A stretch of DNA of 64,000 nucleotides from Thysanoteuthis rhombus (GCA_963457665.1 OY735213.1:50371785-50435784); one strand, 5' to 3'; shown: positions 21,801 through 32,351, counted from the stretch's first letter. Notes: generated by a model from the letters alone, not told the origin. Program-made: numbers and translations.

Positions 21801-22609
21801 GGACCACACGCTGTACAACGATATGGGTTATATAACATGATTTAACGTCACTTTATTTTATTCAACCAGGTTAGGGGAACCTTACTTTAAAAGATAGCTG
21901 AAGCAAAGGTCAACATCAGCCCACCTACGCTATCCCAAATCGTACGTGCGTATACATATTTATATGCATATATATATATACATAATGTATGATTGGATTG
22001 GATGTGTCAGACATTATGATAATAGAGACAATGAGGAAACTAAGATTGATTTTGAAGTTTTCTTCCGATTTTTGAGACATGTTTTCTTTGACGGAGTAAG
22101 CTTTCTCAGGCAAAGGAAATAAAATGAAAATGTTGGCCTTATAGTTGAGGAGGTCAAGTCCAAGAGAAAATACATTTTTTTCTGAAGAAATTCATACAAA
22201 AAAAAAAGATCTGGGAGTTTTTTCTCAGCTCACGAATCATTTCATAGCCTTGAGGTACGGCCGATTATCGCACTGGTGAGCGAGGGGATCGAAATCAGTT
22301 GTAACCAAACACCATAGCCAAAGGGCTAATGTAAAGAAAAAGAATTAGGCCATGGTCCACTCAGGTTGCTGATTTAGATCTATTTTTCAGTTTTTCCAAT
22401 GTGAGACACCTAAATTTGAAGAAAAAAAATGAAACAGAATCCTTTAAATCGTATATGCCTATAGGCCTATATTTAGTCCAGTCTAAAAAATGCCGTAGAG
22501 AATATAATCATGAAAAAAGTGGATCAAATAACAAATGGATTCTCTCAAGATGATAAGAAACGTGCATTCAATTCGAATTTTTTTTTGTCCTTTGAAAAAA
22601 AAAACTAAA
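21801..22609. other. No recognised feature
   Basis: AT-rich. A weak tRNA-like stretch near 22255-22310 lacks a convincing B-box. Nothing else supported. Confidence 0.4.
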
Positions 22610-22836
22610 TAGGTTTGGAATGTAAATTTATGCTAGATCGATCCTTCAGTTTGTGCCCGGTACCATACACACTTGTTTTTTTGTTCTTTTTTTTTTTTTC
22701 GAATTCAGACATTTTTACTGATCCCTCTCAAACAAAAGGTGAGAGAAGTAATTTATTCATTGATCACCCCTTCTTCAAATTCTAAATTATCACCCTCACC
22801 TCGCCATGCTGACAGTTTCTATTGAGTGAATCAACA
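22610..22836 (+). repeat. Family A, copy 3 (partial)
   Basis: ATGTAAATTTATGCTAGATC, TTTGTGCCCGGTACCATACA, a long T-tract, AACAAAAGGTGAGAGAAGTA, TTCATTGATCACCCC and GACAGTTTCTATTGAGTGA. This is the second half of the family, ending at its usual terminus. Confidence 0.7.
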
Positions 22837-23096
22837 GACCTGATCCTTTTCTATTCGATTCCACCTTTCAAAAACCGTAATACCTTCACAACCCACCTTT
22901 TCCCTTCACAGACAAGTTTAGTTAGTTCGTTCCTTTTCTCACTTTACACCCCAGGGGTTGCACCCCAGCTGTGTGCAGTCGGTGTTCGAGTCTGTGTGAG
23001 CGTAGAAAATCGTTAATGATGCCTGGCTCCTACCTGTCTGAAAGGTTAGTGTGACACACTTCCGGCAGCTCTCTTCTTCTGTTACATTTTGTACCT

Positions 23097-23183
23097 ATCT
23101 ATGTATTTATTGATCGATCGATCTTATTCTGTATGTATGTATGTATATCTATTTGTCTATCAATCTCTCTCTCTATCTATCTA

Positions 23184-23272
<89 letters not shown>

Positions 23273-23373
23273 AAGCCTTTTCAAATCTATTTATTTATCT
23301 ATCTATCCATCAATCTATCTATTTCTTTTGTATGTATGCTTATCCATCTATCTATCTCTTTTGTATGCATGTA

Positions 23374-23406
<33 letters not shown>

Positions 23407-23445
23407 CTTTTCGTATGTATGCATATTTATCTATCTATTTCTCGG
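23097..23445. repeat. (TATC)n / (TC)n / (TA)n complex
   Basis: GATC and TATG repeats, then TCTA and CT runs, about 55 bp of TA, then a long TATC-type stretch with several repeated TTTTGTATGTATGC phrases. The open frames of over 100 codons across it are repeat translations. Confidence 0.95.
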
Positions 23446-24144
23446 GTTGTATTCAGGGAATTTTCCTCCCTAATATCGAAGCTATCTATCAACTTAACAT
23501 TATCTCCAAAGGTTCTGAATTGATTTTTACTGAAATTGTATGGAAGGCTGGACAATGGGCCACGAGAGAAATTATTCAATTTTTGTATGGATCCAGTTTT
23601 TTGGTGGGGAGTTTGATTGGGATATTTCTTTCATTTTCCTCAATACATTTATGTATTCACTCAGGCTTTCCCATACAATATCTCGAAAAGTTCTCAATTA
23701 ATTCCTACCATGTCAAAAGGGTAGGCCATTTGCTAACGAAGCCCAATTTAAATTGGGCCCCGGATTCCTTTTAAAGTCACTTCCCCTGCATCTTAACTTT
23801 TTGTTCATTGATTTTCATTCAGTTTTTAGTGTCAGTGAGGTTGGCAGAGATATGCTCTCTTGTTCTAAATCTTAAATAGATATATTTACTGCAGCTTCAG
23901 ATACGATGTCCTTGGAATGAGTGGGAGATTCCAATGGACAATCTCGAATGTCAAAGCTTATTTGGTATCAAATTTCGTCAGCTGTGATCAAAGAGGATAT
24001 TTAGAAAGATTCATGAAATATTATTTAATTTCTTATTAGAGGTTTGGATAATCATGAGTTATAACTCAGGTGAGTGAATCTGTCAAATTTTTTAGATCTC
24101 AGTGAATGGTGTACGTTGTTTTCATAGCTTTTTTCCCCCAAACC
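23446..24144. other. Unannotated; open frame 23470-23774
   Basis: About 100 codons after the repeat stay open to 23774 on the plus strand, with a hydrophobic stretch (SSFLVGSLIGIFLSFSSI). I see no known domain and no splice-site support. The frame may be chance. Confidence 0.2.
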
Positions 24145-24287
24145 AAAAAATCATTTTAGAGGTAGTCTAGTATAGCACTGATGCCAATTTTCAAGTCAAT
24201 GTGTAATATCGCCAAAAGCATTTGGACAAATAAACAAGCAAAAAAAAAAAACATCTTTGATGGCTATGGTTGTTCAATAAAACTGAA
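24145..24287 (-). repeat. Family B, copy 7 (5' end only, minus)
   Basis: Minus-strand fragment: CACTGATGCCAATTTTCAAG, then TTGGACAAATAAACAAGC and TTTGATGGCTATGGTTGTTC at the family end. Confidence 0.65.
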
Positions 24288-25147
24288 CTTCAATAATTTT
24301 ATCGTAATATGAGTCCGATTCCTAACAACAAACAATTAATTTTTTCTAAAAAATCGAACCTGAACTAAGAAACTAAATAAAACACGAGTCAATGTTCATT
24401 TTCTGCTGGAATTAAATTGACGTCATTCTTACCCCTTTGACTTTCCCCCTTTTTTTTAAATATTTCAGTAACATAACAGCTCTATGAACGAAAATAACCC
24501 ATAAGTGAGTTAAATAATGAAATTTGCATGCAGAAACAAATCATCTCATAGTAGCATCTATATTAATCCCTGGTCGTTGGAAATCTATATCTTCCTTATA
24601 TTTTGTTAATAACATACAGATTGAGTGCTGAAAGATGCCCAAACAAAGTTATTGAAAAAATTGCTAAATGTAGTGGTCAAATCATCAAATTCTATTTTAA
24701 AATGCGTTTAGACGGATTAAAACCTGCGATGCAGTCACGACTCTTTCAATTGATCCAGAACTGGATCATATATCAAGTGCTGATTATAACATAACCATCA
24801 AAGATATATCTGATATCACCTTCATCTAAAACAACATGCCATGGAGGAGGGGTGGAGTTTTTTTTTTAAAGGAAAATTGCTATTACTATTATTATTATTA
24901 TTATTTCAAATAAATAAAATTCGTGAATAAAGTTCTGCTTCTGATCGGGGAGGTATGTCTGAGTCGCAGAATATCAATTGAATTTGATATGCAAAGAATA
25001 AATATGATTATTTTGGGATCCCGAGTGAAATAATAGTCCGAGTGGTTGGCTTCTGCCGATAACCATTATCTTTTAACCACGTGGTGGTTTAGCCATGTTG
25101 ATTTTTCCAAAGGACGTGCTTTTATTCAACCTTCAAAGGAAGACATA
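24288..25147. other. No recognised feature
   Basis: Includes a short (ATT)n tract near 24884-24905. A Ser/Leu-tRNA-like A-box (GTCCGAGTGGTTGGC, 25037-25051) has no convincing B-box downstream. Confidence 0.35.
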
Positions 25148-25231
25148 AAAAGGTAGCTCTCAGCAATAGCAGAACAGTTCACGTTTTATTAATCAAACGT
25201 TGTCGCACACAACAACCAGAAAAGTGAGTAA
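25148..25231 (+). promoter_or_regulatory. Candidate core promoter and 5' exon with splice donor
   Basis: A TATA-like CATAAAAAGG lies at about 25146-25155, followed some 20 bp later by an initiator-like CTCTCAGCAATAG. About 55 bp further, AACCAGAAAAGTGAGTAAAC contains a consensus splice donor GTGAGT at about 25222. The spacing fits a TATA promoter followed by a short non-coding first exon. Downstream, at about 25545 and 25662, TTTTTATCTCCAG and TTTTCATTTTCAG look like splice acceptors. No recognisable coding exon follows. The combination could occur by chance in AT-rich DNA. Confidence 0.25.
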
Positions 25232-26109
25232 ACTTCCTTTGTACACAGCAGTAAGGCTTTCGAGACAATCCCAATTATTGCAAATGTATATTTTTGTCAC
25301 ATTGCCTTAGTCAACTGGTTAACTGTGTTTTAAGAAGGTATGCAAAATGCCCTGTATTGTTTTGCAAGTGTATATCATATTCACGAAACTTTGTTCTTCT
25401 AACCATCTCCCTAGTACAATATCTCATTTTGAACTTTTTAATTGATTCTTGGTATCACCCAGATGTGCCAAAATTTCAGATTCTGCCGGTAGACTACCGA
25501 TTTCAAACCTCTTCTCTTGCTCTCCTGATTTTTTTTTATCTCCAGGTATTTAAAAATCTTATTTTCGATTCTAACAATATCCTGAGTCCAACTTACCCTG
25601 TTACTAAGGGAAGAACTGTTGAGTGGCAAAGTATTTTTACCAATAAAATTTTCATTTTCAGATTTTCAAAGCTTTATTCAAGAAATCTATTATTTGTTGT
25701 TAATACTTGGTTTACATTTTTTTAATCAAGAAATCCATTTTTTCCTTAAAAAAAAAAAAAGACAATTCTTCGATAACTTCTGACGTAAACAGGTCTGCAT
25801 GATTATATGATTTTAGTTATGCAAATGTTTTTCAAATCCCAAGAACCCGTCTTGACTTTACTTTCCGATCTTTATTCCTGAACGTTCTGGGAGGGGGAAT
25901 TCTGACAGGAACCCCAAGATCTTCATGCGCCTGGGGGGGGGGTCAATAGACTGTAACTGTTTTCAATAATCCCCCATTACTATGATATATCCAATCCATA
26001 CATAATCTGGTGAACGTTTAAGATTTGATTTATGATTGATTGAAAAGTTTATGGAGTTCCATTTACGGTAGTCGGTATCGGTGTGGACAATAGAATTTCG
26101 AACCCAAGT
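25232..26109. other. No confirmed feature
   Basis: A frame open over 25294-25725 has no ATG at its start and no recognisable domain. It is Phe/Leu/Ile-rich, as expected from AT-rich sequence. Homopolymer runs of A and G occur near 25750 and 25933. Confidence 0.3.
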
Positions 26110-26319
26110 TCAAATTATTTGGGAGAAAAGCATAAATCCATCTGTACACCCCACAAACCCTTCGCCCAGGATGAGACACTCCAGTGTTGTTCCATTGTCT
26201 GTCTCTTGACAGAACGGAGGCCATTCATTCATATCTTGTGTGTAGACGTACGTTATTGTCTTGCTCACGTCTTCAATCCATTTAGAGTAGAACACGTAAA
26301 TTTTGCTGGGAGGGTTCAT
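26110..26319 (-). CDS. Small open frame of unknown function (doubtful)
   Basis: Minus-strand frame of 69 codons from an ATG at 26319. The composition looks like a normal soluble protein (for example MNPPSKIYVFYSKWIEDVSK, then four Cys within about 30 residues). It differs from the Phe/Ile/Lys-rich noise elsewhere. An in-frame TAA lies six codons upstream of the ATG. I recognise no family. The plus strand is also open here (26083-26370), which weakens the case. It could be an exon, a repeat-encoded frame or chance. Confidence 0.2.
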   Translation of the reverse strand: MNPPSKIYVFYSKWIEDVSKTITYVYTQDMNEWPPFCQETDNGTTLECLILGEGFVGCTDGFMLFSQII

Positions 26320-26723
26320 GTCGGAGAACTTTATTTAGGTTTCTCCCCACACGCACAGATTGGAGACTGAGGTGGGTGGGGGTTCCGTTTCTGTATATCC
26401 TTTGTTTCATTATTTATGCCATTAGTATCTGGATCTCCATACGCTTTGCCCTGGCGGGAACGTTCGATTGTCAGTAGAAACAGAACAGATGGCATGAACA
26501 GCCTCAACAACTCTAGCAAAGATTATTGAGCCTCTTATTACGTCTAAACATGAATGTGTTAATCCATATTATTTTATCAATTTAAAGTCTCTGGTCAACA
26601 TCACGAGATAGAATGGCTTGACTGCTGGTGTGTGTATGTCTATATGTCATATGAGATATATAGTGGAGATTAAAGCAGACGTTTATACAGTTTCATCATT
26701 TTCGATTTATTTGGTTGTATATA
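26320..26723. other. No recognised feature
   Basis: Nothing supported. Confidence 0.4.
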
Positions 26724-27534
26724 CAGGATGTGCCAGGTATTTGAGAACACAACTTTAGCAGACCATAAATAGAAGACAACTTTATGTAATGCTGGCATGC
26801 ACCACGTTTAAGTTTTTCTCCTTTCTTTCAGATGGCAGTTCCCAGTCTGACACGGGGAACGAAGGAATGCAGTGCTCATGATGTTAGATGCCAATCGCAG
26901 CGTCTTAGAGGTCTCCAGCTTCTTGAACATTGCCAGTTCTTCAGTGTGCAAAGTCAGGAATGAGTCGGAGGCCCCTAGTGGGAAGGTGTCATCCGTGGCC
27001 AACTGAAAGAAACACTCTCAGCGATCAGATGTCGTCGGGACGGCTGTGTTCGTCCAGCAGATCCAAGACCTCACTAACAACGACCCCAATCAGGTGCTGG
27101 GCATGGTGGTCGAGCCTTAGATCAAGTGGATGACCCATTTATGACGTACACGTTCCAGCAGGGCTCTACTCTCTCCCATATGACCCACGAGTGAATGCCT
27201 GAGAATTTCCGTGATACATAGCCTCCCAACTCTCCTGATTACAATCTCCTTGACTACTTCATCCGTGGCATCAATGAGAGAATGACCGACCAGCGTCCTC
27301 AAAATAGCGAGGACTCGTCATCATGAATATAACTAGAATCACCTGATCTGGGCATGTAGTCACTTCCAAAGCTGCATCAAGGCTATCCTTAAGGTGGAGG
27401 GCAGTTCTATTAAAAAAAAACTATTTTTTTATATCTAGTTGAACATATGTACCAATTTTTATGAAAATATATTGCCTTTTTCCCAATTGAACACCTTTGT
27501 TTTCTCTTTGTTTCCAGTTGCCTGGCGCACCCTG
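26724..27534 (+). mobile_element. Mariner-like transposon relic with both terminal inverted repeats
   Basis: The left end CAGGATGTGCCAGGTATTTG follows a TA dinucleotide. The right end, read on the opposite strand, is CAGGGTGCGCCAGGCAACTG, so the two termini pair. Inside, frame fragments give an N-terminal block (MLDANRSVLEVSSFLNIASS), RKKHSQRSD-like and QQIQDLTNNDPNQ. Next are VVEP.IKWM, FQQGSTLSH and SPDYNLLDYFIRGINERMTD. The last is the SPDLNPLDY-type block around the third catalytic Asp. At FQQGSTLSH a Gly stands where the second catalytic Asp is expected. The part that should hold the first catalytic Asp is deleted, giving about 810 bp in place of roughly 1.3 kb. Dead copy. Confidence 0.75.
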
Positions 27535-27992
27535 CATTTAACTCCTAAGTAAAGCATTAGAATGTCTTTGATAAGATTCTTTCATGGTTGTTTCAAATTA
27601 AAACCTTGAATTTCCAAGGATTCAGCTCGTAGTCAAACTGTAGAAGTCTATCTGTAGTTAGCCTTCCTTGCTTCGGCGATTTTCATTCACACACTGTCCA
27701 GTGAACGACTTCACCTTCTTGCATCAAGATTGACGAGTGGCCTATAACTAACTCTAAAGTGTTCCATACACCCACCTTTAAAGTTAGTACTTTACCTTTG
27801 TCAACGATTTTCGCGAGGCATTTGTATTCGTTCGTGTCTCTTCATCTGTCCGTCCACATGACACCTATGAGTTCTTTACCAAGAATCTAATTATTTGCAG
27901 TGTACTTTCTTGATTAATTATCTGAAGGAACTAATTGATTTTGAGGTAAATGATAAGCAAAGCTTTTCGTGCGATGAATTACTATAAAAATA
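27535..27992. other. No recognised feature
   Basis: Nothing supported. Confidence 0.4.
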
Positions 27993-28135
27993 GCTCTGGT
28001 TAGTCACTCGATAGAAACTGTCATGGGACCAACATCTTTTGGCAGCATGTGTTGGGGGTGATCAATGGATGAATTATTTCTTTCAGCGTTAAAAACTGAA
28101 GAAAACTGAGTTTTTGTTAACAGCTTCTTGTATGG
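27993..28135 (-). repeat. Family A, copy 4 (end fragment, minus)
   Basis: CTCTGGTTAGTCACTCGATA, GACCAACATCTTTTGGCAGC, ATGTGTTGGGGGTGATCAAT, then a jump to AAAACTGAAGAAAACTGAG. It is a family A copy with most of the interior deleted. Confidence 0.65.
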
Positions 28136-28156
28136 AAAAATATTGTTGAATCCGCG

Positions 28157-28720
28157 TCATCATTACAAGCCTCTTAGCGTCCGTCCTTAGAGAGAGTAAC
28201 CCTCCCCAGGATTTGCCAGAACTCTCTATCATGGGCGTCACGTAGTCAGTACTGCCTGTCTAGTCCGTCACACCATTTTATTTTCTGTTGGCCACAGTTT
28301 TGCATATAATCTCTGAGAATCCACTTTACGAGTCGTGATGTCCAGCGGTTATCTGACATTTTCGTAACATGAACAGCTCATTGCTATTTGAGTTTTTTAA
28401 TGGATTCTATGGCATCTCCAGCTCTTGTGTTTTTTTTTTTGTTTTTTTTTTGTTCCTCTCTTATACTGTGATTTTAAGCATGATTCTTTCAAGTGCTCGT
28501 TGCGTGGTTCTCAGTTTGAGGGTCAATCTTTTTGTTAGTCACCTATGAAGCATGCAATCTATCGGGAGGATGCATTGTTGTAGACCCTTCTTTTTAGGAC
28601 TAATAAGATTTCCAAGTCCTTGAAGGTTGGGTTGGCTCTACCGAAAGCTTGCCAACCAAGAGTGATTCTCCGCTTGATTTCTTCGTCTTTTGAGGTTTTC
28701 ATGGTGACTTTCTACCAAAT
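28157..28720 (-). mobile_element. RTE-like LINE, 3' part (minus)
   Basis: Complement of the LINE from its 3' end (CATCATTACAAGCCTCTTAG, CTATCATGGGCGTCACGTAG) through CACACCATTTTATTTTCTG. It continues via the CGAGTCGTGATGTCCAGCGG block (the DNRWTS.TT segment) and the VTYGA segment (AGTCACCTATGAAGCATGC) to TTGATTTCTTCGTCTTTTGA (the SKEEEIK segment). A T-rich insertion sits at about 28428-28455. Diverged, with frameshifts. Confidence 0.8.
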
Positions 28721-28884
28721 TGTTGATCAGACATTGGGAACTACCACGACAGTGTAAGGTACGTATACAACGAAGAAAGCAACAAGACTGGCAAAACCAT
28801 AAATACTGCAGGGGGGGCGAGATGCCAATGATCATGATTATGATCACCTGGAAACAAAAATACAAAACAAAAACGACAAATAAA

Positions 28885-29266
28885 AAGAAGTCTGCCTAAT
28901 CGCTCAACAGAAATAATCACACCATCAACATCTTTTGGTAGCATGCTATGCTAGGCTTGATCAAATGGAGAAAAGAGTAAATCAACGAATGAGTTACTTC
29001 TGTCACTTTTGGTTGGGCAGTGATCAAAAAAAAAAAAAGTTGATTTTTTAGGAAAAATACGTGAATGCCGCCGGACACGAACTAAGGGATCAGTTAAGCA
29101 TAAACTTACATTGCAAACTACCCCCCCCCCCCCGCTTAAAAACCTATCAAAGCAGGGGGTGGAAAAAAACGAAAAACAATCTAGACGTAATAGAGAGTAA
29201 ATGTTTAAATTTTCAGCGATCTTGCTTCATTGGTGATGCATAACCAGTCAACAAGCCTGACCAATT
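28885..29266 (-). repeat. Family A, copy 5 (full length, minus)
   Basis: CTGCCTAATCGCTCAACAGA, CATCAACATCTTTTGGTAGC, GGGCAGTGATC and an A-tract. Then ACACGAACTAAGGGATCAGT, AAGCATAAACTTACATTGCA, a 15-base C run, AGTAAATGTTTAAATTTTCA and TAACCAGTCAACAAGCCTG. It is among the best copies for a consensus. Confidence 0.75.
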
Positions 29267-29268
29267 TA

Positions 29269-29637
29269 TTACTATTATTATTCGTACTATCCTCATCTTG
29301 ATTGTTTTTCATACAACGTTTTGGCCGTTGTACTCTACGGCCTTCATCAGGTATCATCTGGTAGGTGTGGGGAAGTATCGAACCGAACCCTTTATTTAAC
29401 TGACGGGGGTTACATTAACCACACTCCCTTCTTAGCATTATAGCATTAGTAGAATTATTGTCTCACACTGGGATTGAACCTAGAACCACCAGATTACTTG
29501 CAGTAATTTTGTCTGATTCTGTAACCACTACGCTATGTATCCATGATACCTGAGAAGGCTGTAGAATACAACGGCCGAAACGTATGAAAAACAACCAAGA
29601 TGAGGATAGTCCGAATAATAATAGAAATAATGATAAT
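29269..29637. mobile_element. Foldback element enclosing a tRNA-like SINE head
   Basis: The left arm 29269-29355 (TACTATCCTCATCTTGATTG, CATACAACGTTTTGGCCGTT, CTACGGCCTTCATCAGGTAT) pairs with the right arm 29545-29637. On the opposite strand the right arm reads GACTATCCTCATCTTGGTTG, CATACGTTTCGGCCGTTGTA, CTACAGCCTTCTCAGGTATC. Arms are about 88 bp with few mismatches. Between them, on the minus strand, lies a tRNA-like segment with A- and B-boxes. It could be two SINE copies head to head sharing a tail, or a true inverted-repeat element. Confidence 0.7.
29462..29542 (-). repeat. tRNA-derived SINE head (pol III A and B boxes)
   Basis: Read on the minus strand, GGATACATAGCGTAGTGGTT carries an A-box (TAGCGTAGTGG), and GGTTCTAGGTTCAATCCCAG carries a B-box (GGTTCAATCCC) about 45 bp later. 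Length and box spacing fit a tRNA with an extended variable part. The acceptor ends do not pair well, so it is a SINE head or tRNA pseudogene and not a functional tRNA. Confidence 0.6.
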
Positions 29638-29663
29638 ACCTCATCTCAAAAATTCAGAGATAT

Positions 29664-29728
29664 ATTAAGCCTGATCAACTTTAAACTGAAGAGACCTTCG
29701 GTGAAGGTTTTTGGTTGACCGTTTCTAA
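29664..29728 (-). repeat. Family A end fragment (minus)
   Basis: AAGCCTGATCAACTTTAAAC, TGAAGAGACCTTCGGTGAAG, GGTTGACCGTTTCTAAT. It equals the terminal 65 bp of family A and directly follows the foldback element. It may be the other half of copy 5 (28885-29266), which stops at the matching CCTGACCAATTT point. Confidence 0.65.
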
Positions 29729-30048
29729 TCCTGAGTTTCGGGAAAGGATTACATCTGGATCTCGCAACTTTAAAAGAAATCCATTCGAATCCACCAACAG
29801 TTCGTTATCGATGCTGGGGGGGGGGCGAAAGCGAGTTGAAGCTACAAGTCTACTAATGACTTGTGGGTGATATTTTGTTGCCCGTATTGATCGGATTCGA
29901 TTGGATAATAGAAAAAGAACAAAGAAAATGATGACGACGAGTGGGTCTGTCGAGTAATTAAGACAATCTTGTTGGCCAAGAAAATCGATTTCATCTCTTT
30001 CTTGTTACTCGCTACTCATTGATCAATTAGTGGTTTTGCACGCTGGGT
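29729..30048. other. No recognised feature
   Basis: Nothing supported; includes an eleven-base G run near 29816. Confidence 0.4.
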
Positions 30049-30494
30049 TTGTTAGAAACAGTCCACCAAAACTGTCGCCAAGACTGTTAACATAGGTCTC
30101 TTCAGTTTTTAAGTGAGTCTACGTATATATGTGTCGTCGTAAGGGTCGCACCAATGCAACTCCAGAGCCGAAAATTTACTTCTTGTTACGTCTAGAAGAA
30201 AAGTTTTTGTATTGTTCCTTTGAATACTCCCCTACAATTTTAGTGGAGGGTTCAATTTACAATGAATGTTCATGCTAAATCGGTTCCTTAGTTTGTCTTC
30301 GACAGCAATCACACTTGTTTTTTTTTTTAATTCGGGCTTTTCAGTGATCAAACAAAAGACGAGAGAAGTAACTTGCCCGTTTATAATCCTTTTTCCATTT
30401 TTTTCTTTAATTTATCACCCTCAATACGTTATGCTGCCAAGAAGTTGGTCACATGCCGGTTTCTAATGAGTGACTAACCATAGCGGTTTTATTC
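30049..30494 (+). repeat. Family A, copy 6 (full length)
   Basis: Begins TTAGAAACAGTCCACCAAAA, passes CTCTTCAGTTTTTAAGTGAG and TTCATGCTAAATCGGTTCCT, a T-tract, AAACAAAAGACGAGAGAAGT and ATGCTGCCAAGAAGTTGGTC. It ends CCGGTTTCTAATGAGTGACT. Start and end share a short inverted GTTAGAAAC / GGTTTCTAA motif. Confidence 0.75.
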
Positions 30495-30672
30495 CTTCCA
30501 TTACGCCATTTTATCTAATGGCTGAAAGAATATGACCCAAGTCTCGTTCGGATCTCGTTGCAGCTACAAGGAGCCGACAGGATTATTTTCTGTATCAATC
30601 CGACATTTTCTCTAGGAGGTCATTAGGGACAAATATGCCGGTATATGTAGAGAGTGGAATTGCACATTAGGA

Positions 30673-30745
30673 TGTGCATGTTGCGTAATGGTTAACGGAG
30701 CAAAAAATGGAATCGGCGTTTCGAATTCAAACTCAATAGAGGCTG
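30673..30745 (+). repeat. tRNA-derived SINE head candidate
   Basis: TTGCGTAATGGTTAACGGAG resembles an A-box region. GTTTCGAATTCAAAC at 30718-30732 resembles a B-box at normal spacing. No acceptor-stem pairing is evident. Confidence 0.45.
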
Positions 30746-32059
30746 TTTACGTTAATTCTGCACGAATGCCTTTGGCAACGACATGAATTTATTTCTTCTT
30801 CCTATACAATGGGTAAAATAGCAAGGCTGATTGGAGTCTCTATCTCTGGGAAGGACAATTCTGATTTCCAAGCAAGGAGTGGAACCCTCCCCAAAGGCGG
30901 TTGAATGCCAAGTTTGGTGTTCTTTTGGCAGCTCCTGCAGCCTAACTGATGCCAAGTTTATAGCGCCCGCTTTCATTTGCACAATATTAGAGAGGCCGAA
31001 AGGAAAGATTTGTCGACTGAGCCTTCAGATGCTTATGGAGAATCCCCATAAGCTTTGCATGGAGAGTTCACTACATTGTTGTTCCTTTGTATATAAAGAC
31101 TGAAGGGAGCCTTGTTGTACAAATTTATGTCCAACGAATCATTTACAAATTATCATCATTTTTAATTCCTCAATTTTTTAAACAATACAACCTGAAATCA
31201 TCCCCTATAATCATAGTTCATCACAATTTTTTTTAGTATCTATCAACCCATAAACAACAGAGTTGTACCTACAAGGAACAGTATGTGATGATGGAGATGA
31301 CGCCCCCCCCCTTGCGTACTTTGTTTATCATAATTTTGTACCTAGGCGGCTAGTATAAGACTTCCTACTGACTTTAGACCCCAGTCCTTTCGTATAAAAA
31401 CGATCAGCTCGTCAATACCTTTCCGATGATATATAACTTGACCATTGTTTTACCCCAGGAAGTCTTGACCTGCATTTCAGTCGAGGCTCAAATATGGTAA
31501 ACAGGGTTTGAAAAATGCCATTACCACAGCATACAAAATAACAGGATCAATAAAAGATATTACTTTAGAAAATACGAACAAGAATGAAATCATAACCTCA
31601 TTAGTATACCCAATGGACAGCTTCTTCCTGTTTCATACCCTTTCCTTAGAGTACCAACTCAGCCTGACGGTTATATCCAGCAGACAGCTTTCTTCTCTTG
31701 CCAACTCTCTTATCAAAGTACCTAAGCCGTCCTTATAAGCAGCTTTCAACGTTGTTCAATCTCGTCTCCTTCCCCCTTCTCTTGCCTTTCCTATCTCTAT
31801 AAATGTCTCCAAACTTTCTAAAGTTGGCCAGAAAGGGATTTTTGCTTAAGTAGACCTGGAGACGTTTGTTGTGGGTAATTACAAAATAAAGGGCACCACC
31901 GGTCCAGTGATAATGAGGAAATTCACGATCTGCAATTTTAATCCAACTCATTACGGCTGAAATATATTCAGAGACTGTGTGAGGATATATTGTGAAATGG
32001 ATAAATATGAAAATTTGTTTCAGTGGGAGAACTGATTATTTCAGATGGTGGGCAAGGTA

Positions 32060-32061
<2 letters not shown>
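30746..32061. other. No recognised feature
   Basis: Moderately open frames at 30752-31103 and 31508-31738 show no motif. A TATAAAA at about 31397 stands alone, without a convincing initiator. Confidence 0.35.
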
Positions 32062-32094
<33 letters not shown>

Positions 32095-32351
32095 ACACTT
32101 ATACATATAGTTCCTAATGTAATTTTCAATTTGTAAGAATAAGAAAAAAAGAAATACATAAGAGGTTTCATCCGCTTTTCATAATATTTAATTAAAGTGC
32201 TCAATATTTAACAAAGTTACTAGAGCTATTTATACATAAAAATAAGATTCACAAGGAGGATGTCAACATTCCTTGCCTAACGCACTCTTCAGCAAGGTGT
32301 GTTAGACAATCAGTGAGTATATACCCTTGTAAATCTCCATCTCTCTTCTTA

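Noticed and set aside
22255..22310. tRNA-like SINE head
   Set aside because: The B-box is too diverged (GGGATCGAAATCAG) and no related copy was seen.
23133..23774. 213-codon plus-strand open frame beginning with Tyr-Ile and Ser-Leu runs
   Set aside because: The first half is the translation of TATC, CT and TA repeats. The remainder has no known domain. Not reported as a gene.
25037..25051. Ser/Leu tRNA gene start (GTCCGAGTGGTTGGC)
   Set aside because: No B-box at a suitable distance and no cloverleaf pairing.
25294..25725. 143-codon plus-strand open frame
   Set aside because: It starts at TTG and not ATG, is hydrophobic from AT-rich composition, and contains two splice-acceptor-like sites. 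No domain recognised.
31397..31410. TATAAAA promoter
   Set aside because: Isolated motif in AT-rich DNA with no initiator or first exon in proper spacing.
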